Shown here piece by piece: positions 43,433-52,574 of a DNA stretch of 64,000 nt. The notes beneath the pieces are model-generated. The model had not been told where the DNA came from. It saw only the letters and a program-made list of their open reading frames with translations, and searched no databases. The stretch covers positions 62,001 to 126,000 of the forward strand of contig URKA01000002.1 of NCBI GenBank assembly GCA_900548345.1, given 5' to 3'. Numbering within the stretch: the first letter of the stretch is position 1; every line of letters begins with the position of its first letter. This stretch comes from an uncultured Paraprevotella sp. (lineage in GTDB: Bacteria; Bacteroidota; Bacteroidia; Bacteroidales; Bacteroidaceae). A program made the translations under genes and the position numbers.

Positions 43433-43534
43433 ATGGCACGCGGATGACACGGATTGTGCGGATGACCGCGGATTTTATTCATAGAAAAAAGTTATCTGCG
43501 TTAATCCGCTCAATCCGCGTCATCTGCGTGCCAT
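43433..43534. repeat. Long imperfect palindrome between uxaC and uxuA
   Basis: Left arm 43433-43473 (begins ATGGCACGCGGATGACACGG) and right arm 43494-43534 match as reverse complements at 35 of 41 positions, around a 20-base AT-rich loop. Each arm is built from loosely repeated GCGGATnA blocks. It begins 5 bases past the uxaC stop codon and ends 35 bases before uxuA. It looks like an interspersed palindromic repeat of the REP/MITE kind; transcribed, it would form a long hairpin inside the operon mRNA. Confidence 0.8.
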
Positions 43535-43538
43535 TCAT

Positions 43539-44942
43539 TTAAAAGCAAAAGTAATTTTTGGCATTCCGGTAGCAGATGTCTTCCACCATGCCACACACAC
43601 GTTCCATCTCTTCTTCGGGAATCAGTCCGTTTTCCACGTCGTTGCCGATGAGGTTGCAGAGCACGCGCCGGAAATATTCATGGCGCGGGTAGGAGAGGAA
43701 GGAGCGTGAATCGGTGAGCATGCCCACGAACCGGCTGAGCAGTCCTTGCAGGGAAAGGGCATTCATCTGGGCCGTCATGCCTTCGATTTGGTCGTTGAAC
43801 CACCAGCCTGATCCGAACTGGATTTTTCCGGGGATGGTGCCGTCCTGGAAGTTGGCGGTGAGTGCCGCCGTAACGGAGTTGTCGGCAGGGTTCAGGTTGT
43901 ACAGGATGGTTTTGGTGAGTTGGTTTTCTGCATCCAAAGCATCCAGAAAATGAGCTATGGCTTCGGCAGACCGGTAGTCGCCGATGGTGTCGAAACCCGT
44001 ATCCGGTCCGATGGTGCGGAACATGCGGGTGTTGGTGTTGCGCATGGGACCGAAATGGAACTGCTGTACCCAGCCTTTTTCGTGGTTCATGCGTGCCAGC
44101 TCCAACAGGATGGCAGTCTGCAGTTCTTCGGTTTCCTGTCCGGACAGCATCTGTCCGCTCATGACTTTGTCGAACAGGCGGGCGGCCTGTGTCTCGCTGC
44201 ATTCAGTCCAGGGGAACCGGCAAACACCGTGGTCGGCAAGGCTGCAACCGTTGGCTGCAAAGAAGTCCTGACGTTTGCGCAATGCTTCATATAAGTCCTG
44301 TAAACTATTGATAGATATGTCACTTATGCCTGACAGACGCTCGATGTAGGCGCGGTATGCCACCGGGTCGGAAACAGCCATAGCCTTGTCCGGCCGCCAC
44401 GTTGGCAATACTTTGGTTTCAAACTTGTCCGACCGGATTTTCCGGTGATGTTCCAACGTGTCTGTCGGGTCATCGGTGGTGCAGACACATTCCACATTGT
44501 AGTGTCTCATGAGTCCGCGGGCATGAAATTCCGGTTGTTGCAGTTTCTCATTACATGCTTCATAAATGCTGCGTGCCGTTGCGGGGTTCAGCAGTTCGGT
44601 GATGCCGAAAGCTGTGCGGAGTTCCAGGTGCGTCCAGTGGTAGAGCGGGTTGCGCAAGGTATATGGCACGGTTTCCGCCCACTTCATGAACTTCTCTTCA
44701 TCGGTGGCGTTTCCGGTAATATAATGCTCGTCTATGCCATTGGCACGCATGGCACGCCATTTGTAATGGTCTCCGCCCAACCAAAGTTCGGTAATTGTCT
44801 GGAAGCGATGGTTGTCGGCAATCATCGCCGGATTCAGGTGGCAGTGATAATCTATGATGGGCTGCGTCTTTGCATGCTGGTGATACAGCCGTCTTGCCGT
44901 TTCTGTCTGTAACAGAAAGTTTTCGTCCATGAAAGGTTTCAT
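43539..44942 (-). CDS. uxaC: Glucuronate isomerase
   Basis: A 467-residue protein, the standard UxaC length. Recognisable motifs are PIIDYHCHLNPAMIADN near the N-terminus (metal-binding His residues), CTTDDPTDTLEHH, FHFGPMRNTNTRMF and DSRSFLSYPRHEYFRR. It isomerises D-glucuronate to D-fructuronate (and galacturonate to tagaturonate). It starts 12 bases after the transporter gene. Glucuronate freed by the two GH115 enzymes is the obvious substrate here. Confidence 0.98.
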   Translation of the reverse strand: MKPFMDENFLLQTETARRLYHQHAKTQPIIDYHCHLNPAMIADNHRFQTITELWLGGDHYKWRAMRANGIDEHYITGNATDEEKFMKWAETVPYTLRNPLYHWTHLELRTAFGITELLNPATARSIYEACNEKLQQPEFHARGLMRHYNVECVCTTDDPTDTLEHHRKIRSDKFETKVLPTWRPDKAMAVSDPVAYRAYIERLSGISDISINSLQDLYEALRKRQDFFAANGCSLADHGVCRFPWTECSETQAARLFDKVMSGQMLSGQETEELQTAILLELARMNHEKGWVQQFHFGPMRNTNTRMFRTIGPDTGFDTIGDYRSAEAIAHFLDALDAENQLTKTILYNLNPADNSVTAALTANFQDGTIPGKIQFGSGWWFNDQIEGMTAQMNALSLQGLLSRFVGMLTDSRSFLSYPRHEYFRRVLCNLIGNDVENGLIPEEEMERVCGMVEDICYRNAKNYFCF

Positions 44943-44954
44943 ATTCGGATGTTT

Positions 44955-46436
44955 TTATTTTTTTATGACTACCAGTTTATATTTCGGAACCAAGAGCTTC
45001 ATCATGACCCAACTGAAAAGATAAGCGAATGAGGCCACAAGGAAGACTATCATGTAACCGGCGTTGATGCCTTCGAAGCCTAAGAAAGTCATGCCGGTGG
45101 TTTCTGCATGGTCGAACAGCACGCCGGCACCTTTGTTGGACATGAAACTGCCCAGTCCGCTGGCGAGTCCGCAGGCTCCGGTGACAGTTGCCACTGCCGA
45201 TTTGGGGAACATGTCGCTCACCACATTATACACATTGGCACTCCAGCTCTGGTGGGCGGCGGCAATAATGCCGATGATAACGACCGTGAACCACATGGAA
45301 ACCTGTCCGAGAGGCATGGCGAAAAGTCCGCACAAGGGGAACAGGGCAAAAATGAGCATGGCCTTCATGCGTCCCTGATAGGGGTCCATCCGGTTGCGTC
45401 CCACGAAATAGGTGGGCAGGTAGCTTCCGGCAATGGAAAGCATGGAAATCAGATAGATGAAGAATACGGCAAGCATGCCTTCCCATGAATCGGTGCTATA
45501 ACCATATACCTGCTTGATATATGCCGGTGCCCAGAACAACAGGAACCACCATACGGAGTCGGGGAGGAAGCGCCCGAAGATGACTGCCCAGGTCTGTGGA
45601 AACGTGAAGGCCTGCAACACGCCGATTTTGGGCTCGGACGCCATGGTTTCCGCTTCTTTTTCCCTGGCGGCGCGTTCTTCTTCCATATCCTGTTCTATGT
45701 ACTCCAGTTCCGCACGGTTGACAAAGCGGTTCTTACGGGGAGGCTGATAGACGAAAATCCATGCGCCCATCCAGATAAAGCCCAGTGCGCCGATGAGCAG
45801 AAAGGCCATTTCCCATCCGTAATGGCGGGCTATCAACGGTATGGTGAACGGAGCTGCCAAGGCACCGATTTGTGAACCTGCGTTGAAGACTCCCGTAGCA
45901 AAACCACGGTCTTTTTTGGGGAAGTATTCTGCAACAGCCTTGATGGAGCAGGGGAAATTGCCGCTTTCTCCGATGGAAAGGATGCAGCGCGCCGCCAGAA
46001 AGAGCCATACGCTGATGGTGGTGACTGCCGTGACGCTGATGCCGGTAACACTCAGTGCGGCAAGTTGTTCACGTGCCCCTTCGAAACTGAATATCCAATT
46101 GCCGGTGACCAGTCCTTGGGTGGCAATGCCGCAGAAGGCATGCAGGCAGGCTCCAGCCGACCATATTCCGATGGCCCACAGATACCCTTTGCGGGTGCCC
46201 AGAATATCTACTAATTTTCCGGCAAACAGCATACCTATGGCATACACAATGGAGAAACAGCCGGTGATAGTGCCGTAATCATCATTGCTCCAGTTGAATT
46301 CCGGGGCGATGAAGTCGTTCCATGTCAATGACAGGACTTGCCGGTCGAGGTAATTGACCACCAGTGCAAAGAAGAGCATGGTGCATATCGCCCAACGATA
46401 GTTTGTTTTCTTTTCATTAGAATGTAATGTTTCCAT
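44955..46436 (-). CDS. MFS hexuronate transporter (ExuT-like)
   Basis: A 493-residue inner-membrane carrier with about 12 hydrophobic helices (for example WAICTMLFFALVVNYLDRQ, FLVASFAYLFSWVMMKLLV) and a long central cytoplasmic loop rich in Glu/Lys. It matches the anion:cation symporter branch of the major facilitator superfamily that includes ExuT, with NYLDRQVLS in helix 1. It is first in the operon with uxaC and uxuA, which supports uptake of glucuronate or galacturonate. A promoter-like box is at 46484-46491. Confidence 0.93.
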   Translation of the reverse strand: METLHSNEKKTNYRWAICTMLFFALVVNYLDRQVLSLTWNDFIAPEFNWSNDDYGTITGCFSIVYAIGMLFAGKLVDILGTRKGYLWAIGIWSAGACLHAFCGIATQGLVTGNWIFSFEGAREQLAALSVTGISVTAVTTISVWLFLAARCILSIGESGNFPCSIKAVAEYFPKKDRGFATGVFNAGSQIGALAAPFTIPLIARHYGWEMAFLLIGALGFIWMGAWIFVYQPPRKNRFVNRAELEYIEQDMEEERAAREKEAETMASEPKIGVLQAFTFPQTWAVIFGRFLPDSVWWFLLFWAPAYIKQVYGYSTDSWEGMLAVFFIYLISMLSIAGSYLPTYFVGRNRMDPYQGRMKAMLIFALFPLCGLFAMPLGQVSMWFTVVIIGIIAAAHQSWSANVYNVVSDMFPKSAVATVTGACGLASGLGSFMSNKGAGVLFDHAETTGMTFLGFEGINAGYMIVFLVASFAYLFSWVMMKLLVPKYKLVVIKK

Positions 46437-46483
46437 AACGATTTAAGTATAATATAGGTTGTTTACTGCAACTTCAACTGTGG

Positions 46484-46535
46484 CAAAAGTACGCAAAAAA
46501 CGAACTGGCTCATTGGTGCATATTTGCAAAATATG
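46484..46535 (-). promoter_or_regulatory. Candidate promoter and operator of the hexuronate operon
   Basis: On the - strand TACTTTTG (46484-46491) fits the -7 box, 48 bases before the transporter start. Further upstream, CATATTTGCAAAATATG (46519-46535) is a perfect 7-base inverted repeat around GCA, placed about where an activator or repressor would bind. The rest of the 288-base gap 46437-46724 shows no gene; short + strand frames there are not credible. Confidence 0.45.
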
Positions 46536-46724
46536 GTGTGTTGTTTGCAAGAATAACCTGAGATGTGAAAAAATAGGGAAGGAGGGATGTGCGTGTGCAT
46601 ATCCGCAGTGCATTTTGGAGAATATGGAGGGGGGATTTCATTTCAGGCAAGTATTCTGCCATTATCTAAACGAATAGGCGGAAACTTGTCTGAATATGAT
46701 GAAGATATTGTACGGTCGGGTATA

Positions 46725-47906
46725 TCAGAAAGCCTTGCGGCGGAACTGTTTCCGTGGGGCAAAAATGTAGGAAACCAATGAACAGGTATGCCACCAGGCA
46801 AGTCGGAGTTCATACCACCATAAACCGAAATAGTAAGGGCGTTCTCCTACGGCGCGGCATGAACGGTTGAACTGCACGGTCTTCCATATCATCAGTAACA
46901 GAAAGAAGAAAGACACTGCGCCTGTGCCTATCCATTGTTCTTGCAGGATGCTCCATGCAAGGGCGGCGGCGGTGAGGGCATAAAAGAATATAGGAGTGTG
47001 CTGTTTGAGATTGAACACAAGCCGATATAGCCATGTCTTGCTGAAATGCCGGCGTGTCTCCATGTAATACGTACGTTTCTGACGCCATAAATGTGATGAG
47101 CCGATGTGCTCACATACGACCTTTGATTCCGGCGCGAAGGATACTTTTGTGTTGGCGGATGTGCTATGGCGGTTGACCAGCAGTTCCACAGCTCCGCTAA
47201 TCAGGTCGATGTCTCCCGCAAATCCTTTGTGCTGCATGAATAAATCTTTTCGGTAGGCCACATTTGCCGGATTGGCACGATAGGCTTTCCGTTTTGCCGC
47301 CCATGGCAGATATTGCATCTGATGGAAAAGGTTGAAGAATATGGTTTTGCGTACAAAGAGATTCCGTTTGTCTGTATAATTGGCATATCCCAGTACAATC
47401 TGCGTATCCGGAAGGAATTGGCGTGACAGGCATTCCAGCCAAAGAGAAGATACCGGATGGCTGTCTGCTTCGGTCAGTATGACCCAGTCATATTGTGCCG
47501 ATTTGAAGCCGATTGTGAGAGACAGGCGTTTATGGCTGATATGCCGTGAACTGTTCGGAGTGAAGGTGTGATGAAGATGAGGGTATTTCAATTCCAACAC
47601 TTTCAACACATCCTCAGTGTCGTCTGTGGAAGCGTTGTTGACAACTATTACCTCATATTCACCGTAATCCTGCTCCAGAACCGCAGGAAGGTTGCGGCGT
47701 AATTGTTCCGCCTGATTATGGGCGGCTATGACAACGGATACGGGTGTTTCATACGAGAAGTCTCTCTTTTTGCCTTCAGCCTTTTGTCTGCGCATAAGGC
47801 GCGCTGTCTGTCCGTAAGAACGGGCGGTAAAGAAATGAACCGCCCACGCCAGTGCGAAACCGGCGTAGGCAGCATTTTCAGAGAGTAATGTAATGAATGG
47901 GTTCAT
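46725..47906 (-). CDS. Membrane-anchored family 2 glycosyltransferase
   Basis: A 393-residue protein with an N-terminal hydrophobic helix (~10-27), a GT-A domain (SVVIAAHNQAEQL, EVIVVNNASTDDTEDVL, a DxD-like EADSHP) and two C-terminal membrane helices (FYALTAAALAWSIL, VSFFFLLLMIWKTVQF). The acceptor is unknown; such proteins build cell-surface glycans. Its start codon shares one base with the lysA stop codon (TAATG), so it is translationally coupled and is the last gene of the his-lys operon. Confidence 0.9.
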   Translation of the reverse strand: MNPFITLLSENAAYAGFALAWAVHFFTARSYGQTARLMRRQKAEGKKRDFSYETPVSVVIAAHNQAEQLRRNLPAVLEQDYGEYEVIVVNNASTDDTEDVLKVLELKYPHLHHTFTPNSSRHISHKRLSLTIGFKSAQYDWVILTEADSHPVSSLWLECLSRQFLPDTQIVLGYANYTDKRNLFVRKTIFFNLFHQMQYLPWAAKRKAYRANPANVAYRKDLFMQHKGFAGDIDLISGAVELLVNRHSTSANTKVSFAPESKVVCEHIGSSHLWRQKRTYYMETRRHFSKTWLYRLVFNLKQHTPIFFYALTAAALAWSILQEQWIGTGAVSFFFLLLMIWKTVQFNRSCRAVGERPYYFGLWWYELRLAWWHTCSLVSYIFAPRKQFRRKAF

Positions 47907-49066
47907 TAAGCAAAATCTTCAGTGGTATATCCTTTGGGGAGTTCACGACAGTTGTATCCCGAAGCCATGATTTCACCATATGCCCCTGCCGAACGGAGGG
48001 CAAGAAAGTCTCCCCGGTGACAGCGGTTCAGGTCGAATGCCTTGACGAATACATCGCTTGACTCGCAGATAGGACCCACCACGTCGTAGGTTTCTTTTTC
48101 TTCATCGCTGCTGATGTTTTCTATCAGATGGAACGCTTGATAGAGCGCCGGACGAATCAGGTCGGTCATGCCGGCATCCACAATGGCAAACTGTTTATGG
48201 GTGGCTTGTTTGACATAAAGCGTACGGGTAATCAGACTTCCGCATTGTCCCACAACAGCACGTCCGAGTTCAAAATGAAGTTGCTGTCCGGGACGGAGAT
48301 TCAGATGCTTGCGATAAGTTTCGAAGTAAGCCTTGAAGTCGGGAACTGGAACCTCGTTAGGGTGTTGATAGTCAATACCGAGTCCTCCGCCCACGTTAAT
48401 GTGTTGTACATCGATGTGATGGCGTTCCAGTTGGTCTTGCAGTTCGTTTACCCTGTTACATAAAGCCATGAAATCATTCATCTCCAGAATCTGTGAGCCG
48501 ATATGAAAATGCAAGCCTACAAACTTCACATGGTTCAGTGTAGAAGCTATCTCAATCACCTTCTCCATGTCTTCCATGGCGATGCCGAACTTGTTTTCCG
48601 CCAGTCCCGTGGTGATGTTGGCATGTGTATGGGCACCTACGTTGGGATTGATACGGAAGGAAACTCTGGCGATTTTGCCTTTTGCTTCGGCAAGTTCGTT
48701 GATGATTTCCAGTTCGGGGATGCTTTCTACATTGAAATATGCAATACCGGCATCAATTCCCAGGTTGATTTCCCAATCGCTTTTGCCGACTCCGGCAAAG
48801 ACAATCCGGCCGGCAGGGAAACCAGCCTCGATACATGCTTTGATTTCTCCACCGCTTACACAGTCGGCCCCGAATCCGGCCGCACTGATGATGCGTAACA
48901 CTTTGCTGTTGGCATTAGCCTTCACAGCATAGTGCAGATGATAGTTGTCGTGTTTGCTCATTTCTTCCTTGATGGTGTCCAAGGTCTTCCGGAGCAATTC
49001 TGTGTCGTAATAATAGAACGGAGTCTTTACCGTCCTGAACTTTTCTACTGGAAATGTTCCTTTCAT
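47906..49066 (-). CDS. lysA: Diaminopimelate decarboxylase
   Basis: A 386-residue PLP enzyme, last step of lysine synthesis. The PLP lysine is in LHYAVKANANSKVL, the glycine-rich phosphate site is NVGGGLGIDY, and the active-site cysteine region is GPICESSDVF. The C-terminal SGYNCRELP is also typical. It starts 9 bases after lysC, and pairing the committed kinase with the last step of the pathway suggests shared control. Confidence 0.96.
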   Translation of the reverse strand: MKGTFPVEKFRTVKTPFYYYDTELLRKTLDTIKEEMSKHDNYHLHYAVKANANSKVLRIISAAGFGADCVSGGEIKACIEAGFPAGRIVFAGVGKSDWEINLGIDAGIAYFNVESIPELEIINELAEAKGKIARVSFRINPNVGAHTHANITTGLAENKFGIAMEDMEKVIEIASTLNHVKFVGLHFHIGSQILEMNDFMALCNRVNELQDQLERHHIDVQHINVGGGLGIDYQHPNEVPVPDFKAYFETYRKHLNLRPGQQLHFELGRAVVGQCGSLITRTLYVKQATHKQFAIVDAGMTDLIRPALYQAFHLIENISSDEEKETYDVVGPICESSDVFVKAFDLNRCHRGDFLALRSAGAYGEIMASGYNCRELPKGYTTEDFA

Positions 49067-49075
49067 GCAATGTGC

Positions 49076-50395
49076 TTATTGGTTGAATAAAGTATCGCTG
49101 AGTGCCTGCAACGCACGTTTCTTGTCTTCTTCCTTGACCAGGAAAGTGATGTTATGGTTGCTTCCTCCGTAAGAAATCATTCTTACCGGAATCTCTTTCA
49201 TGGCTTGTGCCGCAAGGCTTTCAAAACCAACATTCTCCCATGAAAGGTCGCCGACCACGCAAATGATGCACATGTTTTCGTTTACGGTTACTGTACCGTA
49301 CTTCATCAAGTCGGCAATAATATCTTTCAGGTATGATTTGTTGTCGATGGTCACAGATACTCCGACTTCGGAGGTTGTTACCATATCGATGCTGGTCTTG
49401 TAGCTTTCGAAGATTTCGAATACTTTACGCAGGAAACCGTGTGCCAGTAGCATGCGGCTTGATTGTATCTGGATGGATACTATATTGTCTTTTGCGGCTA
49501 CGGCCTTTATTTTGCCGTATTGGATTTCATTGTTGATAATTGTGCCAGGTGCTTCAGGGTCCATGGTGTTGAGCAGTCTTACGGGAACGCCAGCGAATTT
49601 GGCGGGTTGAATACATGTGGGGTGCAAGATTTTGGCACCGAAATAGGCCAGCTCGGCAGCCTCTTCAAAATAAAGTTGGCGCACAGGCTCTGTATGGTCA
49701 ACGATGCGCGGGTCGTTATTGTGCATACCGTCTATGTCGGTCCATATCTGAATTTCCTCACTCTGTAAGGCCGCACCGATAAGGCTGGCGGTATAGTCGG
49801 AGCCTCCGCGCAGAAGGTTGTCCACTTCCCCATAGGCATTACGGCAGATGAAGCCTTGTGTGATATAGACATCGTAATCAGGGTTGGCTTCCATCAGTTT
49901 ATTGAGTTTATCCTTGATATGGTTAAGGTCGGGTTCGGCATTCTTGTCCGTACGCATGAAATCGAGCGCCGACAACAGAGCCGTTTTTACTCCACATTCC
50001 AGCATGTAGTTCGTTACCATATTGGTGCTGATGATTTCGCCTTGTGCCAGGATGATTTTTTCTTCAAAAGAGGTGAACAGAACTTTGGTGAAGCTACGCA
50101 GGTAGTTGAATTCATCTTGCAAGAAGGCAAGTGTCTTTTCTTTATATTCCTTTGTGGCGTATAGTTCTTCTACATGCTTGCGGTATGTCTGTTCAAGTCG
50201 GTTGATGATGTTGTTGGCTCCTTCCGGATTCTTTTTGTACAGATAGTCGGAAATCTCCACAAGAGTGTTTGTCGTGCCGGACATGGCTGAAAGTACGACT
50301 ACTTTTGCCGTACCGTCTTGAGTAATCAGTTGGCACACGTCTTTCATTCTTTGTGCGGAACCTACGGATGTTCCGCCGAATTTCATTACTTTCAT
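49076..50395 (-). CDS. lysC: Aspartate kinase
   Basis: A 439-residue monofunctional aspartokinase. It starts with MKVMKFGGTSVGSAQRM and has the kinase motif GGSDYTASLIGAAL. Two C-terminal ACT domains (~300-439; SIQIQSSRMLLAHGFLRKVF, VGVSVTI) would bind feedback amino acids. No homoserine dehydrogenase domain is fused. The adjacency to lysA points to the lysine branch. Confidence 0.96.
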   Translation of the reverse strand: MKVMKFGGTSVGSAQRMKDVCQLITQDGTAKVVVLSAMSGTTNTLVEISDYLYKKNPEGANNIINRLEQTYRKHVEELYATKEYKEKTLAFLQDEFNYLRSFTKVLFTSFEEKIILAQGEIISTNMVTNYMLECGVKTALLSALDFMRTDKNAEPDLNHIKDKLNKLMEANPDYDVYITQGFICRNAYGEVDNLLRGGSDYTASLIGAALQSEEIQIWTDIDGMHNNDPRIVDHTEPVRQLYFEEAAELAYFGAKILHPTCIQPAKFAGVPVRLLNTMDPEAPGTIINNEIQYGKIKAVAAKDNIVSIQIQSSRMLLAHGFLRKVFEIFESYKTSIDMVTTSEVGVSVTIDNKSYLKDIIADLMKYGTVTVNENMCIICVVGDLSWENVGFESLAAQAMKEIPVRMISYGGSNHNITFLVKEEDKKRALQALSDTLFNQ

Positions 50396-50410
50396 ATTGT
50401 TGTTTGTTTT

Positions 50411-51184
50411 TTAATTGTTTTCGTTTGTTACTTCATCAATGCTTTCCGATTCGATATCCTGTGGCATGAACGGTTGTCTGTATTCTTCGGTGCATTCCTT
50501 GATGCGATGTTCCGCACAGCGGTATACAATGCCGGGAAACTCCCTTATGAGATCTTCATTGTGTGTGCTTAACACGATTGTAGTGCCGCTTTTGCTGATT
50601 TCATATAATATGGAAACTGCCCTTCGGCCGTTTTCCTTATCCAGATTGCCTGTTGCTTCATCAGCCAATATGAGTTCCGGACGGTTCAATATGGCACGTG
50701 CGATACATACGCATTGCTGTTCTCCGCCTGAAAGCTGGTACGGCATTTTGTCGGCATGTTCCGTCATGCCGACTTGTTGCAGTACTTCTTCCACACGTTT
50801 GTTGCGTTCTTCTTTGTTTTTCCAGCCTGTGGCTTTGAGTACGAAGTCAAGGTTGGCGCGTACCGTTCTGTCATTGAGCAACTGGAAGTCTTGGAATACA
50901 ATGCCCAACTTCTTACGTAAGACGGGTATGTGTTTCCGTTTGATTTTCGTCATTTCATAATCAAGTACGGTTGCTTTTCCTGTCTGTACGTCCAATTCGC
51001 CATAAAAACTTTTCAGAAGCGAGCTTTTACCGGTTCCGACTTTACCTGTCAGGTAAATGAATTCTCCTTCCCCGGCTTGAAAGTTCACATCTCCTAATAT
51101 GGTATGTTCCTCAAGGACAATGTCTACATGTTGGTAATCGATGCGCATAGATACTCTATTTAAAGAGATTAATGTTTCTTCCAT
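50411..51184 (-). CDS. FtsE-like cell-division ABC ATPase
   Basis: A 257-residue ATP-binding subunit: Walker A GKVGTGKSSLL, signature LSGGEQQCVCIARAIL, Walker B LILADEATGNLD. The closest match in pattern is FtsE, which works with the membrane protein FtsX in cell-wall splitting. No ftsX-like gene is adjacent. Start 51184 overlaps the end of hisIE by 16 bases; ATG 51148 is an alternative that would avoid the overlap. The basic/acidic C-terminal extension past ~220 is poorly conserved. Confidence 0.85.
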   Translation of the reverse strand: MEETLISLNRVSMRIDYQHVDIVLEEHTILGDVNFQAGEGEFIYLTGKVGTGKSSLLKSFYGELDVQTGKATVLDYEMTKIKRKHIPVLRKKLGIVFQDFQLLNDRTVRANLDFVLKATGWKNKEERNKRVEEVLQQVGMTEHADKMPYQLSGGEQQCVCIARAILNRPELILADEATGNLDKENGRRAVSILYEISKSGTTIVLSTHNEDLIREFPGIVYRCAEHRIKECTEEYRQPFMPQDIESESIDEVTNENN

Positions 51185-51783
51185 CCGGGCTTGTGGCGTG
51201 CTTCCAGTTCCTTCACCATCTGCTCGATGCGCAAACCTTTGGAGGTGAGCAGTACAATCAGGTGGTAGAGCATGTCGGAACCTTCATAAATCAACCGCTC
51301 ATCGGTGCCGTTTACAGCTTCGATAACGGCTTCCAAGGCTTCTTCGCCCACTTTCTGTGCCATACGGTTGATGCCGTCCTTAAAAAGACTTGTGGTGTAG
51401 GAGCCTTCCGGCATCTCTCTATATCTCGTTTCGATGAAATCCTGCAATTCACTGAGGAAGGTGAGGGGATTGGCCTCATTCTTCTCTCCCCAACAGGTAT
51501 CGGTGCCGGTATGGCATACCGGTCCTTCGGGATGTACTTGGATCAACAGGGTGTCATTGTCGCAATCGTTCTTGATGGAAACCACATGCAGGACATTCCC
51601 GCTTGTTTCGCCTTTCATCCACAGGCGGTTCTTGGAACGGCTGAAGAAAGTCACCTTTCCTGTTTCCACTGTTTTGTCATAGGCTTCCTGGTTCATGAAG
51701 CCCAACATCAATACGTTCTTCGTGTCTGCATCCTGAATGATGGCAGGTACAAGACCACCCAGTTTGTCGAAATTTATCTCCAT
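51169..51783 (-). CDS. hisIE: Bifunctional phosphoribosyl-AMP cyclohydrolase/phosphoribosyl-ATP pyrophosphatase
   Basis: A 204-residue fusion for steps 2 and 3 of histidine synthesis. The N-terminal HisI half has SRSKNRLWMKGETSGN and the zinc cysteines in CHTGTDTCWGE. The C-terminal HisE half has the helical LFKDGINRMAQKVGEEALE and LIYEGSDMLYHLIVLL. It follows hisF by 31 bases in the hisH-A-F-IE order. Confidence 0.97.
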   Translation of the reverse strand: MEINFDKLGGLVPAIIQDADTKNVLMLGFMNQEAYDKTVETGKVTFFSRSKNRLWMKGETSGNVLHVVSIKNDCDNDTLLIQVHPEGPVCHTGTDTCWGEKNEANPLTFLSELQDFIETRYREMPEGSYTTSLFKDGINRMAQKVGEEALEAVIEAVNGTDERLIYEGSDMLYHLIVLLTSKGLRIEQMVKELEARHKPGWKKH

Positions 51784-51814
51784 ATATATAATAAGGTGTA
51801 TTTGTTTGCTTTGT

Positions 51815-52573
51815 TTATCGTCTTACGTTGATGCCTTCCGCTTGTAACCATGCTTTAAGTTCGGGGATGGGAATCTCTCCGAAATGGAAGACGCTGGCAG
51901 CTAAGGCGGCATCGCTTTTTCCCAAGGTGAATGTGTCGCGGAAATGCTCACGGCAACCGGCTCCCCCTGAGGCGATGACGGGAATCGTCAGTTCGTCGGC
52001 AAGGCGTGCCAATGCCTCGTTGGCATATCCGGTCTTCATTCCGTCATGGTTCATTGAGGTGAAAAGAATCTCTCCGGCTCCCCGGTCGCAGGCTTCTTTC
52101 GCCCAGTCGAACAGGTTGCGTCCCGTGGAGATGCGTCCTCCGTTCAGGTAACATATCCATCCTTCTTCCGTCTCTTTGGCATCGATGGCCACAACACAGA
52201 CCTGAGAACCGAAATGTCTGGTGATATCGTTGATGAGCTGCGGGTTTCGCAAGGCAGCGGAATTCAGGCTCACTTTGTCTGCGCCGGCGTTCAGCAAACG
52301 CTCCACGTCAGACAGCTCGTTGATTCCTCCGCCTACGGTAAAAGGAATGGAGATTTCTGATGCGACGCGGCGCACCATATCCGTGAATGTCTTTCTGCCT
52401 TCATGACTGGCGGTAATGTCCAGGTATACCAGTTCGTCCGCCCCTTGCTCGCTGTATGATTTACCTAATTCCACAGGGTCTCCGGCTTGCCGCAGGTTGA
52501 CGAAGTTGGTACCTTTTACCGTCTGTCCGTTTTTTACATCCAGACAAGGGATGATACGTTTTGCCAATGCCAT
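51815..52573 (-). CDS. hisF: Imidazole glycerol phosphate synthase cyclase subunit
   Basis: The frame extends to 52672, but the true start is ATG 52573 (MALAKRIIPCLDV), giving the standard 252 residues with a 1-base gap after hisA. The (beta/alpha)8 barrel has the catalytic Asp in IIPCLDV, the phosphate sites FTVGGGI and VIASGGAG, and VYLDITAS. It forms the synthase with HisH, encoded two genes upstream. Confidence 0.97.
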   Translation of the reverse strand: MALAKRIIPCLDVKNGQTVKGTNFVNLRQAGDPVELGKSYSEQGADELVYLDITASHEGRKTFTDMVRRVASEISIPFTVGGGINELSDVERLLNAGADKVSLNSAALRNPQLINDITRHFGSQVCVVAIDAKETEEGWICYLNGGRISTGRNLFDWAKEACDRGAGEILFTSMNHDGMKTGYANEALARLADELTIPVIASGGAGCREHFRDTFTLGKSDAALAASVFHFGEIPIPELKAWLQAEGINVRR

Positions 52574-52574
52574 A

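Noticed and set aside
46459..46781. Two short + strand frames upstream of the hexuronate transporter
   Set aside because: They overlap the operon's promoter/operator region or the GT2 gene end, and have no recognisable content.
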